Shown here piece after piece: positions 25,165 to 33,626 of a DNA stretch of 64,000 bases; the stretch's first letter is position 1; every line of letters starts with the position of its first letter. The notes under the pieces are model-generated. The model was not told where the DNA came from, made no database searches, and worked only from the letters and a program-made list of their open reading frames with translations. A program made the position numbers and the translations under genes. The DNA comes from Actinoplanes subtropicus (GTDB lineage Bacteria > Actinomycetota > Actinomycetes > Mycobacteriales > Micromonosporaceae). Where the stretch lies: positions 14,472 to 78,471 of the forward strand of contig NZ_JOJL01000056.1 of NCBI RefSeq assembly GCF_000721705.1, given 5' to 3'.

Positions 25165-27554
25165 TCAAGGTCGGGATCCGTCTTGCCGGGCACGGCGTTC
25201 CGGCGGTCCTTTCCGCTCGCTGGTGTCTCGTCGTTGTGGCGGTAGTCCAAGTCCGGCGGCTTGCTCCTCCTGGCCGTGACGGACGTACTCGGTTTGGAGT
25301 TTGGCGACGGCGCGCTCGTAGTCGGCGCCGTGGAGGTCTGCGTCCCGTTCCGCCGACATTTCGTACAGCTTGAGTGCCTCAAGTCGGCGACGAAATTCGT
25401 TGTCGTGCTCGCCGAGATCACACAGGTTATTGCCGAGGTTGTCCAGGGCGGCGGCGAGGTTGGGCTGGTGGGCGGGGTTGTCGGCGGCCAGGGCCCGCCA
25501 GAGGGTGATCGCTTCGCTGGTGGCTTCGTGAGCCGGCCGATCCTCACCCAGCGCCGCCAGGCGGTTGCCGAGGTTGGTCAGGGCGGCGGCGAGGTTGGGC
25601 TGGTGGGCGGGGTTGTCGGCGGCCAGGGCCCGCCACAGGGCGACCGCTTCGCTGGTGGCTTCGTGAGCCGGCCGATCCTCACCCACAGGGCGACCGCTTC
25701 GCTGGTGGCTTCGTGAGCCGGCCGATCCTCACCCAGCTTCGCTGGTGGCTTCGTGAGCCGACCGATACTCACCCAGCTCCGCCAGGCGGTTGCCGAGGTT
25801 GGTCAGGGCCTGGGCGAGGTTGGGCTGGTGGGCGGGGTCGTCGGCGGCCAGGGCCCGCCACAGGGCGACCGCTTCGCTGGTGGCTTCGTGAGCCGGCCGA
25901 TACTCACCCAGCTCCGCCAGGCGGATTCCGAGATTGTCCAGGGCGGCGGCGAGGTTGGGCTTGTTGAGGGCGATAGCGAGGTTGCGTTGGCGGGCGGGGT
26001 CGTCGGCGGCCAGGGCCCGCCAGAGGGCGACCGCTTCGCTGGTGGCTTCGTGAGCCGGCCGATACTCACCCAGCTCCGCCAGGCGGATTCCGAGATTGTC
26101 CAGGGCGGCGGCGAGGTTGGGCCGAGCTGTGCTGTGTGGTACAGAACGAGCGATCGGATCGCCATCTCGATGGCGTCGCGATCGAGTGCCTGCCATGCTT
26201 GGGTCAGGACCGAAAGCACCGTCGGAAACGCCCCCGCCGCGCGGGTCAACACCGCTAATGCCCACCGCAACTCAGTCGCGTCCATGTCGGACAGCAGGGA
26301 CGTGGCCAACGCCGGGTGCCGGGTCAGCCGGTCGGCGACGAACCAATCGCCGAACATATCCGGCTTGATGCGGACCCCAGCGCCGCCCGATGGATACCGG
26401 CCTGACACCCACCGCGCCAAGTTGCGAACCTGCACCTCGGGCGCGTCCGCCAGATCGGGTACCCGCCGTAGCACCCGCACCGCGGCGTCCTCATCCGCCG
26501 CACCGCGAACCGCCAGCGCCAGGATGCCTCGCTCCCGCGTCTCGGCCCCCAGCCCGGACAACTCCCACCGGTCGACCGACGCGGACGCCTCCCACCACGC
26601 CTGCTCGTGGCTGAACAACTCCTCGATCACCTGGTCGACCGGTAACCGCCGCACCGCGCCGGAGCGCTGCGAAGCGGCCAGCACCGTCAACAACGCCCGT
26701 GCCTGCAGCGCCAGCATCGGTTCGTCGCCTGCGCCCACCGCCCCGGCCAGACTCGCCGCCGATGGCGCAAGAACCCCACGCTCGCGGGCGAAGTGGCCCA
26801 CCGCCAACGCATACCAGCGTTCCCGATCCCCGGCGCCACCGTGCACCCCGAGCTGAAGCACCCGGGCGTCCTGCACGAGCCACCGCGCCGAATCCGCCAC
26901 CCGCGGGCGCAACCCGAACAGCAGCCCGGCGCCGTCCCGGGTGATCAGCAGCAGCCGCACCCGCGGCTGCCCGCTGTGACCGGCCAGCGCGTTCAGCAAC
27001 CGCGGCACCTCGGACCGGGCATCCGCATCATCGATCACGATCAACGCGGGATCACCACAGTCGACGATTGCCGGCAACGCCGCCTCGGCCTGGCCGGGCC
27101 GCAGCCAGCCGGCCGCCCACGGCGAGGGCAACTCCAGCCCCGACTCCAAACCCAACCGTGTCTTGCCTACCCCCGCCGGCCCGGACAGCACTAGCACGCC
27201 GGCCGGAGCCTCGCTGTCGCACCACTCCCGCAGGATCTCCAACTCGGTGCGGCGGCCCTGCAACGGCACCATCCGGCGATCCGCCACCAGCAGGTCGAAC
27301 GCCCCGCCCTCGCCGGACCCCTCGCGTACCAGCGGAGTCAGCACCCGATCCCGCACCTGCACCGCCGCCGCCCGCTGCTCCCGGGCTCGTAGCCGGATCT
27401 CCCAGATCGTCCAACACCCGACCGCCACCATCAGGCCGATCCACAAACCCCATGACCATCCCGCGGTCGCCAGGTTCGTCAACGCCCCGACCAACACACC
27501 CAGCAGGGTGGACACGCCGGCTGGCAACCCGTGACGCTCCCACCGGCGACTCAT
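25165..27554 (-). pseudogene. Membrane STAND ATPase with frameshifted TPR array
   Basis: From ATG 27554 (AGAGG upstream) the protein has two transmembrane helices (about residues 8-50). A STAND/NB-ARC-like ATPase follows, with Walker A GPAGVGKT, Walker B ALIVIDDADAR and a sensor (VRLLLITRDG), then a helical region (DGDWFVADRL-like FGDWFVADRL). The reading frame is lost near 26125: TPR repeats (PNLAAALDNLGIRLAELGEY) continue one frame over. They are interrupted again at about 25680-25740 by short tandem duplications, and end in a third segment with the natural C-terminus. A restored protein would be an ATP-driven TPR sensor of the kind used in bacterial immunity. As it stands it gives a truncated ATPase. 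Confidence 0.6.
25434..26121 (-). repeat. TPR-encoding tandem repeats, about 132 bp per unit
   Basis: Four to five near-identical units of about 132 bases (44 residues, sharing RPAHEATSEAVALWRALAAD). Internal partial copies of about 50 and 40 bases lie at 25684-25740, and one unit is expanded near 25960. The low divergence between units points to recent duplication or gene conversion, and the partial copies shift the frame. Confidence 0.7.
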
Positions 27555-27584
27555 CCCGACCTCTTTCTGACCACCCCGAACCAC

Positions 27585-27829
27585 ACTCAGGTTCCCAACT
27601 GGGTGGCCTACCGACGAATCGGCCAGAAAGCCAGAAACAACGAGCGGTCGCCGAATATCGACGGAGTGCCCGGCAAGGCGGCAAGCGGGCCCAACCGCAG
27701 GCTGTAAAGAAGATGTACGGAGACGCGCTGCCCACTACGGCCTTCCGCCGTAGGTCAGTGACGGCTACATGCACGGGCTGTAAATCCTGGGAGCCTGCCC
27801 GTCCGGCGAGGACGAAGTCTTGCCGCCGC
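27585..27829. other. Upstream region of STAND gene, no supported gene
   Basis: The region must hold the promoter of the STAND gene on the minus strand. No protein-like frame was seen. Confidence 0.25.
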
Positions 27830-28010
27830 CACTCCATCACCGACCTGGACGAGCAGGCGCGGACGTTGGCCAGCCTGGCTGCGGCGGTCGCGGCCGCCGG
27901 TGATCACGACCGGGCCGCGCGGTTGGCCACCAGGGCCAAGCAGATCGCCCGCTCCCTCACCAACCCGAGCTGGCAGGCGCGGGCCCTGGCCGATTTGGCC
28001 GGTCGCACTC
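27830..28010 (+). pseudogene. Remnant of a helical-repeat (TPR/STAND-type) protein
   Basis: The frame encodes DLDEQARTLASLAAAVAAAG, DHDRAARLATRAKQIARSL and NPSWQARALADLAG. This repeat style is typical of the C-terminal arrays of actinobacterial STAND proteins. There is no start and the frame ends in unrelated sequence. It is a scar of a second repeat protein. Confidence 0.45.
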
Positions 28011-28066
28011 TCCCTGCTCGAACCGCTCGGCAACCATGCGACAACCGGCCTTGTTGACCTTTTGCA

Positions 28067-28129
28067 GATCAACAGTTTCGAACCGGCGAGAGAACCGTGA
28101 GGTGGAGCGAGACCAGAAACCTCAGCTGA
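28067..28129 (+). repeat. Copy 2 of the duplicated 63-bp gene end
   Basis: Same length, orientation and protein ending (GERTVRWSETRNLS then TGA) as 23362-23424. A stop lies four codons upstream of the match, so only the end was duplicated here. Together the copies flank the kinase and STAND genes. Confidence 0.6.
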
Positions 28130-28380
28130 CCGGCGGCGCTGGTGCCGGAGGTGGCAAGCATACGGAACATAGGTCGACTTCCGGCGCTCTGGTGCTCACG
28201 CGCTCAACATTGGAACAGACCAGGACCCGTTGGCGGCGTTGAACACGCCACGTTCGACCGGAATCTCAGCCGAGAACAAAGCTGCTGCTCAGAGCATGTG
28301 TTAGATTCCAGATGTCCTGTCTTTCAAGCAAGGACTAGGAAGCCAGCCTCATCGGGGCTGGAAGTGGAGCCGGGAACCCC

Positions 28381-28410
28381 CGCCGAGCCGGGAGCCCGGC
28401 TCGGCGCTTT
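28381..28410. terminator. Strong GC hairpin
   Basis: GCCGAGCCGGG pairs with the downstream CCCGGCTCGGC across a short loop, followed by GCTTTCT. This is a good factor-independent terminator on the plus strand, upstream of the nuclease operon, and would insulate it. Confidence 0.55.
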
Positions 28411-28787
28411 CTAGCGCCGGCCCACTGGCCATCCACCGCCACGAGTTCGGTGTGCGCCCGATAGAACGCCGACCAGTTGCTCTGGTGCTCGGCCAACTCC
28501 CGGCGCCACGCCGCGGCGGCCCGCTACGGACGGCCGACGTCGCCGCATTCACGTATGACAATCTCGCCGCACCGGCGTGGGCACAGTGCTCCCGCGTGGT
28601 GCGGTCGAGCTGACCGACACGGCGATCCGGCGAGGACGCTGCGCAAGGCCGGGGCCGTAAGCGTTGGTGTCGGGTTTTTGACAGGTCAGCCATAGATCAA
28701 CTTCAACGGAAGTGTCAGATCCTCCCTCTACAGTCGGCAAGCAGTTGCCCACGCAGGGCTACGACCGACGGCACGAGGAAGATGTTC
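28411..28787. other. Gene scar and promoter region before nuclease operon
   Basis: On the minus strand a short stretch (about 28400-28520) reads WRRELAEHQSNWSAFYRAHT and ELVAVDGQWAG. It looks coding but lacks a start and follows a stop, so it is a fragment. The remaining 250 bases hold no gene and should contain the promoter of the nuclease and TerY-P operon. Confidence 0.3.
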
Positions 28788-29633
28788 ATGGCCAGGCGCA
28801 GAAGCAGACGCACAACCCGGCGTACCAGCTCGGACACGGTCTGGTGGCTGGCAGGCGCGACGTTGCTGGGCATCAGCATCGTCGTGCAGCTGGTGCAACA
28901 GCACCCCCTGGTGGCTTCCCTGACCGCGGTGGCCGTGCTGGCGGCGGCGTGCGGGGGTTGGTGGTGGTGGGTGCAACGGTCGCGGCGGCTGGCCCAGCAG
29001 GAGCGCACCGTCGCTGTCACCGACGTCATGTCCGGCTCGCAGTTCGAGCACTGGGTGGCCCGCCTAATGCGGGCCAGCGGATGCCGGCGGGTGCGAGTAT
29101 CCGGCGGTGCCGGCGACATGGGTGCCGACGTAACCGGATACACCCCGGACGGACGGCGGCTGGTCGTGCAATGCAAGCGGTACAGCGCGAAAGTCGGCAG
29201 CCCCGAGGTGCAACGCTTCGCCGGAACCGCCCGGCACATCCACGACGCGGACGTGGCGTTGCTGGTCACGAACAACTACCTCACCGCTCAGGCCGCTGAC
29301 GTGGCCCGACGGTGCCACATCAGCGTCATCGACCGCGACGCGCTCGGCCGGTGGGCGGATTCGCTGACGGTGCCGATCGCCACGATCCCGGGCCAGCCCG
29401 TCATGTCCGCGCGGGCGCGGTTGACGCGCCTTCCCGCAGCCCGGCGCTTCCACCACTTGAGGACGGTGTGGTCATCGAGACGGGCACGGCGACATTCACG
29501 GCCCATCGCCCCTGCCGCCGGACAGCCTGCGCCGGCGTCGCCCGCGGCTCCCGCCAGCGCCGCACCGGCGAACACCACCACGCCGCCGGTCGCTGCCCCG
29601 GCCAACACGGATTGGTGGAACGAGGCGCCGTAA
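28788..29633 (+). CDS. Membrane-anchored Mrr-like restriction endonuclease
   Basis: About 281 residues from the second ATG (28788), chosen because GAGGAAG is correctly spaced from it. A basic N-terminus is followed by two transmembrane helices (residues 16-34 and 42-62). Then comes a PD-(D/E)xK domain of the Mrr type: GSQFEHWVARLMRASG, GGAGDMGADVTGYTPDGRRLVVQCKRY (Asp plus Gln-x-Lys) and VQRFAGTARHIHDADVALLVTNN. The tail is Pro/Ala-rich. It is the first gene before the vWA, PP2C and kinase genes. Membrane-tethered Mrr nucleases are probable DNA-entry defence enzymes. Confidence 0.7.
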   Translation: MARRRSRRTTRRTSSDTVWWLAGATLLGISIVVQLVQQHPLVASLTAVAVLAAACGGWWWWVQRSRRLAQQERTVAVTDVMSGSQFEHWVARLMRASGCRRVRVSGGAGDMGADVTGYTPDGRRLVVQCKRYSAKVGSPEVQRFAGTARHIHDADVALLVTNNYLTAQAADVARRCHISVIDRDALGRWADSLTVPIATIPGQPVMSARARLTRLPAARRFHHLRTVWSSRRARRHSRPIAPAAGQPAPASPAAPASAAPANTTTPPVAAPANTDWWNEAP

Positions 29634-29767
29634 AACCGCTGCCACGACTGAGGAGTGCCCGACCTGGCGAAGCCATCCCTCGATAGGCCTTCGCCCCGCC
29701 CGCCGACCGTCACGCCCTACCGGGACGTGACTGCCCATTGCACGACCCGAATCCGGGAGGAACCAGC

Positions 29768-30607
29768 GTGGCGTACACCGCCGAGATCAGCCGCTCGAAC
29801 CCCAGCTGCTTCATCTTCCTGCTCGACCAGTCCGCGTCCATGCTCGACGAGATCACCGAAGGCGAGCTGGTGCGCCGCAAGGCGGACATCGTCGCCGACG
29901 CGCTGAACCGGCTGCTGCGCGAACTGGCCATCAAGTGCGCCAAGGAAGGCGGCGTCCGCGACTACTTCCACGTTGCCGTCATCGGCTACGGCGTACGCGT
30001 CGGATCGCTGTTCGAAGGCGAGCTCAGTGGGCGTGACCTGGTGCCGCTGTCGCAAGTCGCGAAGTACCCGGCCCGGGTCGAAGAGCGGATGAAGAAGGTC
30101 CCCGACGGCGCCGGCGGGCTGGTCGAGCAGCCGACCAAGTTCCCGGTCTGGGTGGAACCGGTCGGCAACCACGGCACCCCGATGGTCGAAGCCCTTCGCC
30201 AGGCCACCGTCCTGGCCAACACGTTCCTGGCGACCAACGAGAACTGCTTCCCGCCGGTGGTGCTGAACCTGACCGACGGCCAGTCCACCGACGGAGATCC
30301 CCGCCCTGCCGCGGAAGCGTTGCGGGAGCTGGCGTCCACCGACGGCAACGTCCTGCTGTTCAACCTGCACGTGTCCAGCGAGGGCGGCAAGCCGACCGTC
30401 TTCCCGGGAGCTTCGGCCGATCTGAACGACGAGTACGCCCGCACCTTGTTCTCGATGAGTTCCCCGCTGCCGCCGCACATGCGCGCCTACGCCGCGCAGC
30501 AGGGCATCGCCGTCGACGACACCAGCCGCGGCTTCGTCTACAACGCCGACATGATCACCATCGTGCAGTTCCTCGACATCGGCACCCGCGCCACGGACCT
30601 GCGCTGA
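29768..30607 (+). CDS. TerY-like von Willebrand factor A domain protein
   Basis: A 279-residue protein from GTG 29768 (GGGAGGAA five bases upstream). It has a full metal-ion-dependent adhesion site: DQSASM (DxSxS), a Thr in the middle loop (HGTPM) and VLNLTDGQSTDGD. This is the TerY type of intracellular vWA protein, the first member of the TerY-P triad with the phosphatase and kinase that follow. In that group it is thought to scaffold metal- and phosphorylation-dependent complexes on nucleic-acid-acting enzymes. Confidence 0.75.
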   Translation: MAYTAEISRSNPSCFIFLLDQSASMLDEITEGELVRRKADIVADALNRLLRELAIKCAKEGGVRDYFHVAVIGYGVRVGSLFEGELSGRDLVPLSQVAKYPARVEERMKKVPDGAGGLVEQPTKFPVWVEPVGNHGTPMVEALRQATVLANTFLATNENCFPPVVLNLTDGQSTDGDPRPAAEALRELASTDGNVLLFNLHVSSEGGKPTVFPGASADLNDEYARTLFSMSSPLPPHMRAYAAQQGIAVDDTSRGFVYNADMITIVQFLDIGTRATDLR

Positions 30608-30626
30608 GCCGGGGACCGCACTGCTC

Positions 30627-31415
30627 ATGCGCGCATTCATCAGTACGTTCGCGGTAGCCAAGGCCGGCTCCACGGATCAGGAGTACGAGGACGCCAGCGA
30701 CGTGCGACCCGCGGCCGGCGACGACACGGAGGTCACCGGGCCGTGGCTGGCCGCCGCGGTCGCGGACGGCGCCAGCGAGGCCATGCTCGCCGGACACTGG
30801 GCCCGACACCTCACCACCACGTTCACGGCCGCGCCCGCCGGGCACGACCTGGCCTCGACGATCCTCGCGGCGGCGGCCGGCTGGGACGCCGTGGAAGCCG
30901 AGTACCGGCATGCCCGCGACGAGGCCGGCGAGCCGATCGCCTGGTACGAGGAGGACGGGCTACGTCGCGGCGCCTACGCCACCCTCGTCGGCGCGCACCT
31001 GCTGGACGGCCCGACCGACCGGCAGGGTCCGCTGCTGGTGGCCGCTCTGGGCGACGCCTGCCTGTTCCAGGTACGCGACGACAAGCTGATCACCGCGTTC
31101 CCGATCGACGACCCCGACGAGTTCGACAGCCTGCCCGGTCTGGCCCCGTCCCGGCCGCTCGACCCCGCCAAGATCGGCGAACACGTGGTGGCGCTGGCCA
31201 CCGAGTGGCGGCAAGGCGATCAGCTGTTGCTGGCCAGCGACGCGCTGGCCCAGTGGTTCCTGGCCCAGGCCCGGGCCGGCGGGACACCGTGGCGCACCCT
31301 GTCCGATCTCGGCACCGACGCTGAGATCGGCGGCTTCGCCGCCCTCGTCGACGGCTGCCGCGCCAACGGGTCGCTGAAAAACGACGACACCACGCTGCTG
31401 CGCATCGACCTGTGA
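30627..31415 (+). CDS. PP2C-family serine/threonine phosphatase
   Basis: A 262-residue phosphatase with a compact PP2C fold: EYEDASDV near the start, AAAVADGASEAMLAGHWA (metal-binding Asp-Gly), LVAALGDACLFQVRDD, LLLASDALAQWFL and the final KNDDTTLLRID. It follows the vWA gene by 19 bases and precedes the kinase by 26, so it is part of the same operon and should reverse the kinase reaction. This small bacterial PP2C type is characteristic of TerY-P triads. Confidence 0.75.
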   Translation: MRAFISTFAVAKAGSTDQEYEDASDVRPAAGDDTEVTGPWLAAAVADGASEAMLAGHWARHLTTTFTAAPAGHDLASTILAAAAGWDAVEAEYRHARDEAGEPIAWYEEDGLRRGAYATLVGAHLLDGPTDRQGPLLVAALGDACLFQVRDDKLITAFPIDDPDEFDSLPGLAPSRPLDPAKIGEHVVALATEWRQGDQLLLASDALAQWFLAQARAGGTPWRTLSDLGTDAEIGGFAALVDGCRANGSLKNDDTTLLRIDL

Positions 31416-31441
31416 ACCGCTGACGAGCGAGGACGATCACC

Positions 31442-33604
31442 GTGACCCAGCAGAGATCACCGGCCCGGTACCCGACCGGCGGCGATTACGTCGACGCGCT
31501 GCAAGCGCCCGGCCTAGCCTTCACCGACCCGCAGCTGCGGGCCGGCACGGTCAAAGCCGACGACCTCGGCATGCCGGAGCCGGTGTCGGGCAACTTCGCC
31601 TCCGTCTTCCACGTCTACGGGACCGCGGGCGAGCAGTGGGCGATCAAGTGCTTCGTCCGGCCCGACCCGGACCGGCACCGCCGGTACCACGCGATCGCCA
31701 CCGCCCTGCGGGCGTTGCACCATCCGGCTCTGGTGGACTTCGACTACCAGGTCGACGGGGTCATGGTGGCCGGCGTGCGATACCCGCTGCTGAAGATGCG
31801 CTGGGTCCAAGCCCAAGGGCTCATGCCATGGCTGGAAACGCACCTCTCACATCCGGAACGGCTGCTCACCGTGGCCGAGCGGTTCGCCGACGTCGTCACC
31901 ACGCTGGAGAAGGCCGGGATCGCCCACGGCGACCTGCAGCACGGCAACATGCTGATCACCGGCCAGGACAAACTGAAACTGATCGACTACGACGGCATGT
32001 ACGTCCCGGAGATCGCCGGGCTGCCACCGAACGAGAAAGGCCTCGTCAACTACCAGCATCCCCGCCGCGGCGACAGCGACTACGGGCCCGGCCTCGACCG
32101 ATTCTCCGCCTGGGTGATCTACACCAGCTTGATCGCGCTCGCCGCCCGGCCGGACCTTTGGCGACGCCTGCGCACGACTGACGACGACACCAAACTGCTG
32201 TTCGCCGCCGACGACTACCTCGACCCGGCGGCCTCCGGCGCCTTCCAAACGCTCCGCGCCGCCGGGCCGCCCCATCTGGCCGCTCTCGCCGACCAGCTCG
32301 CCACCTTCACCCGCCTGACCCCGTCACAGGTACCCGCGCTGGAGACCGTGCCCGCGGGCACGGTGTCGGTGCCGGCAGCACGCGCTGCTTCCGCGACAGA
32401 GACACCAGATTGGCTGGCCGACCACCTACCGGGAACAGCACCGGTCAGCCCGGCCACACCCGCCGAGACACCGGCCAGCACCTCGGTGCACTCGTTTGCC
32501 GGAAGGCATCTGGCCGCCGCTCGCCTCGCTGCCGCAGGTCTGCTGCTCGGCGTTGCCGGTGGCATCGCGGCCGGTGTCGGCGTGGCCGCGCTGGCCGCCA
32601 TGCCCGCCTTCGCCTGGGTTCTCACTGTCCTTACCGCCGTGGTCGTGATCGCCGGCAGTTACCTGGCTCATCCGCTGGTCGCGGCTCGCCGCAAGGCTCG
32701 CGACGCCTACGCCGCCGCGCGGCAAGAACTGACCGCTGCCCAAGCTCAGGCTCAGGCCGTCCGGGAGACGCGGACCCAACTGGAGGCCACCATAGCCACC
32801 CAGGAGCAGGCGCTGCGCGGCCGGCGGGACGCCGCCATCCGGCAGCGTGACGCCGCGACCGCGCAGGCGCAACAGGTCTTGCAGCAAAGCTTGCAAGGCA
32901 TCGCGCAGCGGCGTTCCGAGTGGAGCAACAGCCAGCAGGCCCGAGAGCAGAAACGACTTGCCGAGATCGCCGCGGAGTACGTTGCGCGCGCACTGAGCAA
33001 CGCCGTCATCGCCAAGAACCCACCGCGCGGCATCGAGGCCAAAATCGCCGGAGCGCTGGCCGACCAGGGCTTCCGGACGGCGGCCGACTTCGTCGATTAC
33101 CGCACCGTGTCCGGGCACGGGCGTTACGACAAGACGTTCATCAAGCGGAGCCGAACCGACTATGGGACGTATGTGGAGAACGTCGGAGAAAAGCGCGCCA
33201 AGGCCCTGCTGCAGTGGCGACAGAACATCATCAGCCGGGCGGAGAATCAAGCGCCCAAGACTCTCACGCCGCAGCAACGCCACGAGGTGAGCGTGCAGGT
33301 CCAGCAATTCCAGGCTGCTCTCAACGCTGAAGAGAACGCGGCCAAGCAGCAGGCCCGCACCGCGGTGGAACAGGCTCGAGCTGCGGAAGGGGCGGCACAG
33401 GTGGCCTTAGACGCGCAGGAGAAACAGCTGGAAGCTGAGGCCCAGGCCAAGCGCGCGAACCTTGATCGCCGCATCGTCGGAGCCGACGTGGCGGTCAACG
33501 CCGCCCGTCGCAACGCCGGGTACATGAGCGACGCGCTGGCGCCCCTGACAGGAGTTTCCGCGGGCACCTACCTGCTGGCCATCGTGGGAGTCACCTCGCC
33601 GTAG
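31442..33604 (+). CDS. TerY-P-type protein kinase, membrane, coiled coil and HhH-like tail
   Basis: A 720-residue protein from GTG 31442 (GAGGA eight bases upstream). The kinase domain (1-290) has Lys in WAIKCF, catalytic HGDLQHGN (162-169) and an altered DFG, DYDG (182-185), as in this kinase group. Pro/Ala linkers follow, then two hydrophobic helices (about 358-405), a long Ala/Gln-rich coiled coil (about 415-510), a helix-hairpin-helix-like segment (GIEAKIAGALADQGFRTAADF; VGEKRAKALLQW) and a second coiled coil. The helix-hairpin-helix suggests DNA or nucleotide-linked targets. Last gene of the nuclease/vWA/PP2C operon; an IS element lies 22 bases downstream. Confidence 0.75.
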   Translation: MTQQRSPARYPTGGDYVDALQAPGLAFTDPQLRAGTVKADDLGMPEPVSGNFASVFHVYGTAGEQWAIKCFVRPDPDRHRRYHAIATALRALHHPALVDFDYQVDGVMVAGVRYPLLKMRWVQAQGLMPWLETHLSHPERLLTVAERFADVVTTLEKAGIAHGDLQHGNMLITGQDKLKLIDYDGMYVPEIAGLPPNEKGLVNYQHPRRGDSDYGPGLDRFSAWVIYTSLIALAARPDLWRRLRTTDDDTKLLFAADDYLDPAASGAFQTLRAAGPPHLAALADQLATFTRLTPSQVPALETVPAGTVSVPAARAASATETPDWLADHLPGTAPVSPATPAETPASTSVHSFAGRHLAAARLAAAGLLLGVAGGIAAGVGVAALAAMPAFAWVLTVLTAVVVIAGSYLAHPLVAARRKARDAYAAARQELTAAQAQAQAVRETRTQLEATIATQEQALRGRRDAAIRQRDAATAQAQQVLQQSLQGIAQRRSEWSNSQQAREQKRLAEIAAEYVARALSNAVIAKNPPRGIEAKIAGALADQGFRTAADFVDYRTVSGHGRYDKTFIKRSRTDYGTYVENVGEKRAKALLQWRQNIISRAENQAPKTLTPQQRHEVSVQVQQFQAALNAEENAAKQQARTAVEQARAAEGAAQVALDAQEKQLEAEAQAKRANLDRRIVGADVAVNAARRNAGYMSDALAPLTGVSAGTYLLAIVGVTSP

Positions 33605-33626
33605 ACCCGTTCACTGAGGTGCCTAA

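Noticed and set aside
25434..26121. Direct repeats that could be taken for a CRISPR array
   Set aside because: Units are 132 bp, contiguous and encode TPR helices; there are no spacers.
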